Shown here piece after piece: positions 27,724 to 35,904 of a stretch of DNA of 64,000 nucleotides. How positions within the stretch are numbered: the stretch's first letter is position 1; each line of letters opens with the position of its first letter. Source of the stretch: Natranaerobius thermophilus JW/NM-WN-LF (GTDB taxonomy: Bacteria > Bacillota > Natranaerobiia > Natranaerobiales > Natranaerobiaceae); the NCBI RefSeq assembly GCF_000020005.1, contig NC_010718.1, positions 1,617,001 to 1,681,000 on the forward strand, written 5' to 3'. A program made the position numbers and the translations under genes. The notes under the pieces were generated by a model, which had not been told where the DNA came from, searched no databases, and worked only from the letters and a program-made list of their open reading frames with translations.

Positions 27724-28344
27724 TTAATTATTTAGTTGTTTAGCTATCTTTTGTCTTAATTCTAAGGTTTTTAGTAGCTTTTCTCCAGCTACTTTTGCTT
27801 CTTTTAAGGCTTTTTCATCTTTAGAGGCTTCTCCTGTTGAAAAAAGATTAATTGCTTTAACTGAGCTAACCACCCTATAGCTAAGTGCTTCTAATGATTT
27901 TTCTAAAACTTCAGCAGTATATCCCATATCCTCTACCTTTTTTTGTTCACAAACCGCCACTACAGCAGCATATTTCACCCCAAGTACTTCGTTAATACTC
28001 ATCCAAACTGAACGGTCATCTTTAGAAAAAGCCTCAAAACAATATAACCGATCAATAAAAGTTTTCATGTCTCCTGATACGTTATAAAAATATGCAGGCG
28101 AACCTAAGATAATCGCATCTGAAGCTGTGATTTTTGGATATATTTTTTGCATATCATCATCTATCACACATTTATATGTATCTTGGCACCCTTCACATCC
28201 ATTACAACCTCTGAAATTATAATTGTCTATATAAATTAACTCAGTTTCAATATCTTCTGATTCAAAGGGTTTTAATGCTTCTTGTACTAAAATAGAAGTA
28301 TTACCATTTTTCCTCTTACTACCAACTACACCTAAAATCTTCAC
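27724..28344 (-). CDS. Iron-sulfur flavoprotein (NADPH-dependent FMN reductase fold)
   Basis: 206 residues, GTG start after GGAGG. Flavodoxin-like beginning M-K-I-L-G-V-V-G-S-K-R-K-N-G-N-T-S binds the FMN phosphate. The compact cluster motif C-N-G-C-E-G-C-Q-D-T-Y-K-C is that of archaeal/clostridial Isf proteins, which hold a [4Fe-4S] cluster beside FMN. G-S-P-A-Y-F-Y-N-V-S-G is the second flavin loop. Role: electron transfer or oxidant removal in anaerobes. Confidence 0.88.
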   Translation of the reverse strand: MKILGVVGSKRKNGNTSILVQEALKPFESEDIETELIYIDNYNFRGCNGCEGCQDTYKCVIDDDMQKIYPKITASDAIILGSPAYFYNVSGDMKTFIDRLYCFEAFSKDDRSVWMSINEVLGVKYAAVVAVCEQKKVEDMGYTAEVLEKSLEALSYRVVSSVKAINLFSTGEASKDEKALKEAKVAGEKLLKTLELRQKIAKQLNN

Positions 28345-28481
28345 TTTATATGCCTCCTATAATTATTAATTTTTATTATTTATCAATATCTGTTCAAGTT
28401 TCCTAAAAGATTTATCAATGTCGTATAACTTCGCTAGTATTATTTTTTTACCTTCTTTTCAGGACAAACGCAAACATAAAA

Positions 28482-28538
28482 ATATTCCCCTTTGGTGACA
28501 GATTTTATTTTTAACCTGTCTACCATAAGGGGAACATA
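28482..28538. repeat. Imperfect long inverted repeat
   Basis: ATATTCCCCTTTGGTGACAG pairs imperfectly with CTGTCTACCATAAGGGGAAC around GATTTTATTTTTAAC. It lies 3' to the FMN-binding lipoprotein gene and upstream of the flavoprotein gene; it may be a terminator or a small palindromic repeat. Confidence 0.45.
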
Positions 28539-28606
28539 TCGTTTTGATTCAGCCCTTCACTGCTCAATAATGATCAATTTTTTGTTTACTGAATTATCTG
28601 TGTTTA

Positions 28607-29230
28607 TTATCTATATGTTCCTCGATTAATAGCATCACGAACAGCGGATCCAATTTTATCAGATCTAATAGTTGCAGCAGAAAAGGTATCGATTTCTTCA
28701 CCTTCTACCTCTTTTGGTTCAATGAACTCATACAATTCAGTATCTTCTCCTGGATTCCCTTCCATTTCCTTTGTGATTTCTTTGATTTCCTCGAAGCTTT
28801 CTGCACCTTCTAGATATTCAAAAGCTGAAATATATTGTTCTGTTAATTCTTTTATTCCATCTTCTCCAGCATAATCCATCCATGGAGAATCTTCTGGTAT
28901 TTCCGGGTCTTCTGTGTCATAAATTACGTCATCATATGTGATGTCTCTAAAACCAGTTTCAACTACTGTTCCGTCTTCAACTGTAAACTGGACAACCACT
29001 GCGTTTCTGTGGTCATCAACGTAAGCGCCTCTGTAATCACCGTCTAAAAGTTCTCCTTCAGTCCAATATGTTAACCCAACTCTAGCCTCATTTTCATTTT
29101 CCGCTTCATTTCCTGCTTGATTTTCAACTTCATTTTCTGGTTCCTCAATTTCATCTTCTTCACAGCCCACAAATACAGTTACACCTATTATGAAAACTAA
29201 GGTGAGCAGTAATATCCCTACTTTTTTCAT
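28607..29230 (-). CDS. FMN-binding-domain lipoprotein
   Basis: 207 residues, ATG 29230 after GGGGGG. Lipobox F-V-G-C, then a Glu/Asn-rich linker. The body has the FMN_bind pattern D-G-D-Y-R-G-A-Y...V-V-V-Q-F-T-V-E-D-G and near the end D-T-F-S-A-A-T-I-R-S, in place of the usual S-G-A-T flavinylation site. The Gly-to-Ala change may impair covalent FMN attachment. Similar proteins act in extracytoplasmic electron transfer. No Rnf or ApbE gene is nearby. Confidence 0.75.
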   Translation of the reverse strand: MKKVGILLLTLVFIIGVTVFVGCEEDEIEEPENEVENQAGNEAENENEARVGLTYWTEGELLDGDYRGAYVDDHRNAVVVQFTVEDGTVVETGFRDITYDDVIYDTEDPEIPEDSPWMDYAGEDGIKELTEQYISAFEYLEGAESFEEIKEITKEMEGNPGEDTELYEFIEPKEVEGEEIDTFSAATIRSDKIGSAVRDAINRGTYR

Positions 29231-29350
29231 TTTATAAACCCCCTTTAAGACTAGTTTTTATTTCACCTAATAGTTAAATTTTCCTTAAACTGCGCATAAT
29301 ATGCAAAAGCATCCCCTGGGAATTGAGTTTTGATCCTTCATTATGCAACA

Positions 29351-29660
29351 TTATTCAAATTGTTCAGATGTGAAGCCAACATTTTTTATAAAAGTTTCTA
29401 GTTCTTCATTTACTTGATCAGGATTATCCTGATTGCAAACATGACCTGCATTAGGGATAACCAAATACTTACTAGCTGGACTTCTTTGATGCCATTTCCG
29501 AGCTAGTCTTTTAATTGGACTAAATTCTTTTTCTCCATTGATAATTAAAAGGGGGTGTTTAACTGCACCATCCATGAGTAAAAATAATAGCAGGTGCACC
29601 TTGTGGACCATATACTTCATAGTAGATATCACCATATTCAGTTTTATATACATGGTTCCA
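29351..29660 (-). pseudogene. Alpha/beta-hydrolase with internal deletion and frameshift
   Basis: Frame 2 encodes an N-terminal hydrolase start (Y-K-T-E-Y-G-D-I-Y-Y-E-V-Y-G and A-I-I-F-T-H-G, the oxyanion-hole motif) and then stops. Frame 1 from ATG 29653 continues into the C-terminal part: H-P-L-L-I-I-N-G-E-K-E-F and N-A-G-H-V-C-N, the catalytic-His region. The nucleophile elbow G-x-S-x-G and about half the protein are missing. Frame 1 still has an SD (GGAGATGG) and could yield a 100-residue peptide. Confidence 0.8.
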
Positions 29661-29703
29661 TCTCCTTTAGTTTAGAATAAAACAGAATTTTAAGGTTATC
29701 TTT

Positions 29704-29916
29704 TTATTCATTAACTCCTCGATCGTTTTGCTTATTTTTTATCGTTTCACATAAACCATAAGTGCAAACCAATAACGTGGCCGTTAATATTGAAATGGAC
29801 AGCAAGATTACCCCTTCAGTACTTGTAATTGACAATAAATCGGCCATTATAATATTTATTATAGTTATTACATACCCCAATGAGAGCCATGCAATAAGAT
29901 AAAAGATAAAAATCAT
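29704..29916 (-). CDS. Small two-helix membrane protein
   Basis: 70 residues, ATG 29916 with GGGGG 7 nt upstream. Two hydrophobic helices (about 2-24 and 35-56) and a charged C-terminal tail. No family recognised. The good ribosome site supports it as a real gene. Confidence 0.55.
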   Translation of the reverse strand: MIFIFYLIAWLSLGYVITIINIIMADLLSITSTEGVILLSISILTATLLVCTYGLCETIKNKQNDRGVNE

Positions 29917-30030
29917 ACCTATTCCCCCCTTGTCTGTTATAGTTATTTATAGAAGGGCAGGAAAGCCCCTCTAGAATCACGTAGTACTAAATAAGGATGG
30001 TCCATCCGGGGAAAGACCAATTCCTCCTAG

Positions 30031-30396
30031 TCAGTGTGACTGTGGTAGTTTTGAAACTTTATCTAATTCAACTCCTTCAGTTTCAATAGCGTGCTTCTGT
30101 TCAAATACAGCTTCCAATTGTTTATCATCGTTTATCTCAAAAGTATAATTTTTATCTTCACTTACTGTATCACCGTCAACTGCCCAGCCTAAAAATTCAT
30201 ACCCCTCTTCTGGTTCGGCTTTTACCGTAACCTCTTCCCCTTCTTCATAAACACCTTCACCCGAAATTCTTCCTGTTCCTTCAGGCTCAGCTCGTACCTC
30301 TACTTCGTATTCTTCAGGAGAGCAACCCGTGGTAAAAGCCATTAAAACTGTTAAGCTCATTCCTATTATTAAAAAAACTAATTTCCTTCTTAACAT
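30031..30396 (-). CDS. Minimal lipoprotein: signal plus B-repeat only
   Basis: 121 residues. Signal peptide and lipobox F-T-T-G-C are close to the LRR lipoprotein at 22512-24008. Residues 30-98 form the divergent InlB-type B-repeat (G-E-G-V-Y-E-E-G-E-E-V-T-V-K-A-E-P-E-E-G). The chain ends 20 residues later with no effector domain. It is either a natural one-domain protein or a C-terminally truncated member of the family. A real SD (AAGGAG) precedes the ATG. Confidence 0.75.
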   Translation of the reverse strand: MLRRKLVFLIIGMSLTVLMAFTTGCSPEEYEVEVRAEPEGTGRISGEGVYEEGEEVTVKAEPEEGYEFLGWAVDGDTVSEDKNYTFEINDDKQLEAVFEQKHAIETEGVELDKVSKLPQSH

Positions 30397-30702
30397 TCAG
30401 ACCATCTCTCCTTACAATTTTAAAAATTCAAACTCAAACCGAAGTTTTTTATAAAATATTTGAGCTTATAAATCACTGATTAAATGAAAAAGTTACTATC
30501 TGACTACTTTCACTTTGATAGGCGTAGGATTTCCCCCATTGCAATCACTTTCACTAACACAACAAGCAGCTAACGCTATTATTGTATCAAATTATATATA
30601 TTTCCATCATTAAAAATTGGCAGTTACTAAAGCCTGAGATGTATAATGTTGATAGTTTATTAAGAAAATATAATTAGAACTATGTTTTTTGGAGGTTCTA
30701 AA
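30397..30702. other. Intergenic gap between divergent genes
   Basis: AT-rich; promoters for both flanking genes are expected but none is clear. A start-less reverse frame (30496-30590) contains I-A-L-A-A-C-C-V-S-E-S-D-C, like the end of a lipoprotein signal, and may be debris. Confidence 0.4.
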
Positions 30703-31212
30703 ATGAATTTATATTGGTTAATACAAGCCGCCTCATTTGTAGCTATTGCGACATTTTTTATACCTGTAAATTATATTAGAAAATTGGCCCCTTTTTCTAT
30801 TATTGGTGGCATCATATATACAATAATTGTTCAATACACTGCTATTAACATACTTGATTTATGGACTTATAAATCTACATTATTTTCTGTATACGGTGTA
30901 CCTATTTTTTTTGTTATATCATGGTTTGCAGTAACTAAATTATACGGGTATTTTTTGATGCGATATCCATCATATCAGGTTATCATTTTAATAATATTTG
31001 TTTTGTTTACTTCTTTAAACAACTATATAAGCCATAACAATGATCAAGTTTATTTTTTAAACTGGAGTGCTGCTGAAACATTTATGTTTGCAGTATTTTC
31101 TCATGTGATTTTGCTTTACTTTCTCAAGTATTTATATAAGATAGATGCGCTGGGAGCAAAAGAGAATATGTTAGCTCACTCTTTTAATATATTAAATAGA
31201 AAAAAAGAATGA
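30703..31212 (+). CDS. Polytopic membrane protein
   Basis: 169 residues from ATG 30703, with GGAGG 7 nt upstream. Five hydrophobic segments alternate with short polar loops. It recalls the CBO0543-type membrane proteins of spore-forming clostridia in length and topology, but I see no diagnostic motif. Isolated forward-strand gene. Confidence 0.6.
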   Translation: MNLYWLIQAASFVAIATFFIPVNYIRKLAPFSIIGGIIYTIIVQYTAINILDLWTYKSTLFSVYGVPIFFVISWFAVTKLYGYFLMRYPSYQVIILIIFVLFTSLNNYISHNNDQVYFLNWSAAETFMFAVFSHVILLYFLKYLYKIDALGAKENMLAHSFNILNRKKE

Positions 31213-31281
31213 ATTCTCCATGATATAGTCTGTTCTCCAATTAACGGAATGAATCAATATTACCATCACTCCTTGTTATAA

Positions 31282-32013
31282 TCACTGTTTTAATTTAAAC
31301 CATTGGAAGTTTCTCGAAGCAATGATGCAAAAAACTAAACTCAAACCCAACAGGATACTTATTTCCATTGGAAAATGTAAAATACTCTTTTCCAAAGTCC
31401 AAGCCCCTAGCATAGCTTCTAAACCATGCACAATGGGATTAAAAATATCCAATAGTATTCTGGACGTTCCCGTAAAAATATCTATTCCAAAAATCCCCAA
31501 AAAAAACTGATAGTAGAAAACTACCTGGGAAGCCGGACTATATTTTTCCATTTCGTCAAAAACACTGCTAAGCAAAAAAGTAATGGAGAACTGAAAGAAG
31601 TTAATAATCAAAAAAATTATCAAAATGTTATGAAGGTTTAACAGAGGGAAACTAACTTCAAAAACTATAATGGCAATTATCGATAATATTGCTATCCCAA
31701 TTAACTGAAATATTAATGTATTTAGATACAAAGCCATGGCTACACCTAAGGGTTTAAAACCGAGCAATTTGTACTTGACGAAAAAATTTAGATCTCTATA
31801 TCTCACGAATTCACTTCCGTAATGTAAAATTATATTAATAAGAATCACAATTACAATAAATAAAGGTAACAGGTTATCATGATTTTCTTCAGGAGTTCCA
31901 CTAATGAAAGTCAAATACAAAAGAACAGGAAAAATTATCTTATAAAACAGATCGGTATATTGTCTCAATTTTATTTTAAATTGAAATAATGTTAGTGCCA
32001 TTATTTTATCCAT
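31282..32013 (-). CDS. ABC-2 type transporter permease
   Basis: 243 residues from ATG 32013, chosen because GGGAG lies 8 nt upstream and it overlaps the end of the ATPase gene by 8 nt, a typical translational coupling. Six hydrophobic segments with a polar N-terminus, as in ABC-2 exporters of drugs, bacteriocins or ions. The short length argues against NatB itself. Works with the ATPase at 32006-32911. Confidence 0.85.
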   Translation of the reverse strand: MDKIMALTLFQFKIKLRQYTDLFYKIIFPVLLYLTFISGTPEENHDNLLPLFIVIVILINIILHYGSEFVRYRDLNFFVKYKLLGFKPLGVAMALYLNTLIFQLIGIAILSIIAIIVFEVSFPLLNLHNILIIFLIINFFQFSITFLLSSVFDEMEKYSPASQVVFYYQFFLGIFGIDIFTGTSRILLDIFNPIVHGLEAMLGAWTLEKSILHFPMEISILLGLSLVFCIIASRNFQWFKLKQ

Positions 32014-32911
32014 TAATAATTCTCCCTTCTTTATCAAGCCGATACCCAGCAATTTTTAAAAATACATCCTCCAAACCAGGAGATTTAACAACCACATTTT
32101 TAATCCCAACATCGTCAATCAATTCTTTTAACACTTGTTCATCATTTTTAGTTCTGATTTGATATCTCCCATCTGTTAAAGTCTCAGCATTATACTTCAT
32201 GAGTTTAAAACTTGCTAGCTCATTTTTAATTTGAAATTCAATAATTTTTTCTCCCTCAGAGTATTCCTCTACTGCTGAAGTCATCCCTCCTAAATAAACT
32301 ACTTCACCTTTATACAAGATCATAATTCTATCTGCCAAATATTCTACTTCATCCAAATTGTGACTTGTCAAAATAATAGTCACTTCTTTTGTTTCGTTAA
32401 TATCTTTTAATAGATCCCACACTTTTCTTTTTGCAACAGGGTCTAGTCCAGTGGTTAGTTCATCCAGGAAAATAATCTCAGGTTGATTAATCAATGTCAG
32501 TAAAATAGCCAGCTTTTGTCTATTTCCTCCCGATAATTGATTGATATAATTATTCGCTTCACTAGTCAATTCAAATTCTTCCAACATTTCTTCCAAATTA
32601 ATATCACTTCTAGTGATTTGTTTGTATAATTGACATACCTCAAAAACTTTCGATTTCCATTCATAATATTGTTCTTGCATTTGAACACCAATATGGTCAT
32701 ATAAACTTTTATAATCAAAGATATAATCTATAGTACCTTTGTCTGGTTCATAAATTCCTGTCATACAGTTGACTAAAGTGGTTTTCCCGGCACCGTTGTG
32801 ACCTACTATTCCTATGATTTCACCACGATTTACTGTTAAATTAATGTTCTTTAAAGCTTCTTTATCATTGAAGTTCTTAGATATTTGATTGACATTAATA
32901 AGTTCATTCAT
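32006..32911 (-). CDS. ABC transporter ATP-binding protein
   Basis: 301 residues. Walker A G-H-N-G-A-G-K-T-T, Q-loop near Q-M-Q-E-Q, signature L-S-G-G-N-R-Q-K-L, Walker B E-I-I-F-L-D-E, H-switch T-S-H-N-L-D-E-V. All catalytic residues are present. The C-terminal extension of about 80 residues is typical of exporter ATPases of the CcmA/NatA group. Forms a pair with the overlapping permease. A LytTR regulator and kinase lie upstream on the same strand. Confidence 0.93.
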   Translation of the reverse strand: MNELINVNQISKNFNDKEALKNINLTVNRGEIIGIVGHNGAGKTTLVNCMTGIYEPDKGTIDYIFDYKSLYDHIGVQMQEQYYEWKSKVFEVCQLYKQITRSDINLEEMLEEFELTSEANNYINQLSGGNRQKLAILLTLINQPEIIFLDELTTGLDPVAKRKVWDLLKDINETKEVTIILTSHNLDEVEYLADRIMILYKGEVVYLGGMTSAVEEYSEGEKIIEFQIKNELASFKLMKYNAETLTDGRYQIRTKNDEQVLKELIDDVGIKNVVVKSPGLEDVFLKIAGYRLDKEGRIING

Positions 32912-33044
32912 TGACCAATGCCCCCTTAGAGAGGTAATTATTATGGATTTTCATCTAGGATATCATTAAGTTAATTTTTTTGGAATATTTTATATTCCGT
33001 CAAATGGAAAATTCATGCCTTTATAAGAGATTTTTAAGAAAAAA

Positions 33045-33071
33045 ATCTGCCAAGTCATTTTTCTGGCAGAT
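33045..33071 (-). terminator. Terminator of the two-component operon
   Basis: On the reverse strand ATCTGCCA pairs with TGGCAGAT and is followed by TTTTTTCTT. The stem begins inside the stop codon of the LytTR gene. The ABC genes downstream therefore need their own promoter or read-through. Confidence 0.85.
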
Positions 33072-33784
33072 CATTCTCTCAATATGTGAATATTGTTTTT
33101 GGTTATCAGTGCATTCTTAACTTTATCAGTGTTTTCAAAATAGATAATATACGACGAATCACCATAAGGTTCAATTTTTTCAATATTTTTCAGATTTACT
33201 ATATAAGATTTATGGGCTCGGAAAAAATTCTGGTTTAATTTTTCTTCGATTTCATTTAAACCCATTCGAGTTGAATATTCTTTATCTTTAGTATGAATTA
33301 TTAACTGTTTGTCTTGTTTTTCTATGTAATTTATATCTTCCATTTTTATGAAATAATATTCTTGTTTGTCCTTAATCATCAAGATATTATTTTCCTTTAA
33401 CGAATCATGAAATTTTTCTCCATGAGATTGTTGTATTAGCCGCTCAATATTTTCATTAACCCTGTGAAAATCTATAGGTTTTAATATATAGTCCAAGGCC
33501 CTAAGATCATAGGAGTCACATGCATATTCCGGAAAAGCGGTAATAAACACTACCTTTAAATCACTATCTAAACTTATCATCATTTTAGCAGCTTCTAATC
33601 CATCTAACTTTGGCATGTCTATGTCCATAAAGGCAAGGTCTATATCGTTGTTTTTAACAGCATCTACTGCCTCTTCTCCGTTTTCAGCTAAATATATTTC
33701 TTTGACTTCATCATTTTCCTCAATAACTTTTTTTAATACTTTTGATGTGTATAAATCATCATCACAAATTAATACATTAATCAT
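33071..33784 (-). CDS. LytTR-family response regulator
   Basis: 237 residues from ATG 33784 (GAGTGGTG upstream; GTG 33799 possible). Receiver domain: acidic pocket C-D-D-D, phospho-acceptor Asp in F-M-D-I-D-M-P, conserved T-A-F and K-P-I. The C-terminal LytTR DNA-binding domain has Y-I-E-K...F-F-R-A-H-K-S-Y-I-V-N-L. It should bind direct repeats upstream of target genes when phosphorylated by the adjacent kinase. The nearest candidates are the ABC exporter genes. Confidence 0.92.
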   Translation of the reverse strand: MINVLICDDDLYTSKVLKKVIEENDEVKEIYLAENGEEAVDAVKNNDIDLAFMDIDMPKLDGLEAAKMMISLDSDLKVVFITAFPEYACDSYDLRALDYILKPIDFHRVNENIERLIQQSHGEKFHDSLKENNILMIKDKQEYYFIKMEDINYIEKQDKQLIIHTKDKEYSTRMGLNEIEEKLNQNFFRAHKSYIVNLKNIEKIEPYGDSSYIIYFENTDKVKNALITKNNIHILRE

Positions 33785-33816
33785 TGTTAACAACACCACT
33801 CTTCTGTTTAGATCTT

Positions 33817-34662
33817 TTATTCCATTAACTCCACGAGAAATGTAATATTGCCGTTTTCTTTAAACACATCTATTTTACCATTATAAGAATCAACTATATT
33901 TTTCACTATACTTAATCCATACCCCCTACCACTTGCTTTTTTACTAGAAAACCCTTGTGCAAAAAAGTTCTTGATTTCATTCAATTCCCCATTGTAAGGA
34001 TTGCTTATTTTAAACCGATACCCTTTCATATTCTCGGTGTGCTCTAAATTGAAATAAATTTTTTGCGGTAGATCTTTATTACTTAACACATGTTCCATGG
34101 CATTTTCTATTAAATTCCCTACAATACTTGAAATATCCCAGGGTTTTATCTTGTTTAGCTTAACTCTACAATATTTTTCTACTATAAATTCAAGCCCATT
34201 TTTATTGGCCAGTTCTTTTTTAGTATTTACTAGGGCAGTTAATGTTGGATTTCCTAATCTCAAAAAATCTCCAGTAAAACGATAGTTCTGAACTATACCT
34301 TGTAAGTAATCTTTAGCCGTATCATATTCCTCTAAAATCAGCATAGATGTTACCGTTTGGATATGATTAATATGATCGTGACCTTGTTGTCTTAACAGGT
34401 TAATTAAGGATTCAGTATTTTTAAGATCTGTTCGTAACATAGCTAGCTCTTTTTCTTTACTCATTGATCGTTCTATTCTAAATAAGAAATATATATTTAG
34501 TGCTCCAATTATCACAACAGTCATAATCAAAAAATAAAGCCAAAGCCAATTTTGTTCAAGTTTAAAGAGTTCAGATGAAATTAATATAACAGTAATAACC
34601 ACAATTATCATAGTTTGAATTAAAGATATGGTAATAAATTTTTTATGATTCATAAGCCACAT
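33817..34662 (-). CDS. GHKL-type sensor histidine kinase
   Basis: 281 residues. Two transmembrane helices (about 11-28, 40-62) with a very short sensor loop, then a SpoOB-like phospho-acceptor helix Q-G-H-D-H-I-N-H-I-Q. The ATPase domain has N-box N-L-I-E-N-A-M-E-H and G-box G-R-G-Y-G-L-S-I-V. Layout fits AgrC/NatK/DpiB-like kinases that detect signals in the membrane. Lies 32 nt upstream of its response-regulator gene, clearly co-transcribed. Confidence 0.9.
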   Translation of the reverse strand: MWLMNHKKFITISLIQTMIIVVITVILISSELFKLEQNWLWLYFLIMTVVIIGALNIYFLFRIERSMSKEKELAMLRTDLKNTESLINLLRQQGHDHINHIQTVTSMLILEEYDTAKDYLQGIVQNYRFTGDFLRLGNPTLTALVNTKKELANKNGLEFIVEKYCRVKLNKIKPWDISSIVGNLIENAMEHVLSNKDLPQKIYFNLEHTENMKGYRFKISNPYNGELNEIKNFFAQGFSSKKASGRGYGLSIVKNIVDSYNGKIDVFKENGNITFLVELME

Positions 34663-34870
34663 CAGACCCCGATATTAATATATTTAATATATACTTCGAA
34701 ATTTTTCTAAAAAACCCTTCCAATGTTTACTAGTATATTAAACATGATGTGTGGAATTAAATTAACAACTTTATAAATACAGAATATATTATTAATAATC
34801 AAAAGTAATATTCTACTCCCCACTTAGGCAATATCAATTTTTTGGAATGGTTATTAAGGGGGATCTTAAA

Positions 34871-35899
34871 GTGGATATCAAGTTTAGTGTGATAATACCT
34901 ACCCATAATAGGTCCGAACAATTATCGCTAACTTTAACCTCTTTTAATATACAAACTATGAATAACTTTGAAGTCGTTGTGGTTGATGATGGTTCAACCG
35001 ATAATACAAAAGACCTAGTTGAAAACTTTGAGGCATCCTATCCATTGACTTATAAATTGATTGAAAATGCTGGTAGTGCAGCAATGGCTAGAAATAAAGG
35101 CATCTCTTGGGCTAGCGGAAAATATCTCATTTTTTGTGATGCTGATTTTATAGTAATTCCTGAATTTATAGAAATCTTTAACAAATATATTGATAAAAAT
35201 CCCGGGTCGGTAATTTCAGGTTTTCCTGAGTGTTGGAATAAAATTTATACTTATTTTTACCCCGACTTCACTGCTAGACAGAAACAAAAGCTATATCACT
35301 CCCATAACTATTCAGATAGACAAAAAAATGAATTAGCGAAATCGAAGAAGATTGTTCAAATTATCAAACCCCAAGATATTTACAACAATTTTAATAAAAT
35401 CAAACGCCTTGCATCACCAAATTTAAAAAGAAATATCAAAAAACAGTTTCAAAAAACTGATGTGGCTTCCTGGTTATTATTTGTTACAAGATGTGTTTTA
35501 GTTAACAAGAAATACGTTGAAGAATTAGGCGGATTTGACGCTAGTTTTCCTAAAAATGGACTAGAAGACTGGGAGTTGGGTTATCGACTAAGTAATATTG
35601 GAATAGACTTTATTAGCATTCCTAAAGTTTTAGGTTATCACCAAGAACATCCACTAAGAGCTCGACAAAATGAATTTCGCAACCTTTGTCTGATATACGA
35701 TAAGTACGATTTTTCAATACCTGAGTTTAATCTGTTCGCCGTATATTGGCCTTGGAAAAATATTAAAAAATATAAAGATAGTCTCAGGCTTTTTAAAATA
35801 AAGCAAGATAACAAAAGATTTCGTGAAGTCCGTCAGTTACAAAATAAGTGGAAATACATGGCCATTAATTTTTATAATAAGTTTGCTGTAAAGGAGTAA
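34871..35899 (+). CDS. Family 2 glycosyltransferase
   Basis: 342 residues from GTG 34871, chosen for AGGGGG 8 nt upstream. GT-A fold: nucleotide-binding V-V-V-D-D-G-S-T-D and metal-binding D-A-D (F-C-D-A-D-F). The acceptor-side E-D motif is L-E-D-W-E-L-G-Y-R, as in the galactosyltransferase C-domain group. Acts in the cytoplasm, adding a sugar to a growing glycan. First gene of the polysaccharide/spore-coat cluster; its stop overlaps the SD of the next gene. Confidence 0.9.
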   Translation: MDIKFSVIIPTHNRSEQLSLTLTSFNIQTMNNFEVVVVDDGSTDNTKDLVENFEASYPLTYKLIENAGSAAMARNKGISWASGKYLIFCDADFIVIPEFIEIFNKYIDKNPGSVISGFPECWNKIYTYFYPDFTARQKQKLYHSHNYSDRQKNELAKSKKIVQIIKPQDIYNNFNKIKRLASPNLKRNIKKQFQKTDVASWLLFVTRCVLVNKKYVEELGGFDASFPKNGLEDWELGYRLSNIGIDFISIPKVLGYHQEHPLRARQNEFRNLCLIYDKYDFSIPEFNLFAVYWPWKNIKKYKDSLRLFKIKQDNKRFREVRQLQNKWKYMAINFYNKFAVKE

Positions 35900-35904
35900 T
35901 TCTA

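Noticed and set aside
30496-30590. Start-less reverse frame with a lipobox-like A-L-A-A-C-C
   Set aside because: About 30 codons, no start or SD; mentioned only as possible debris.
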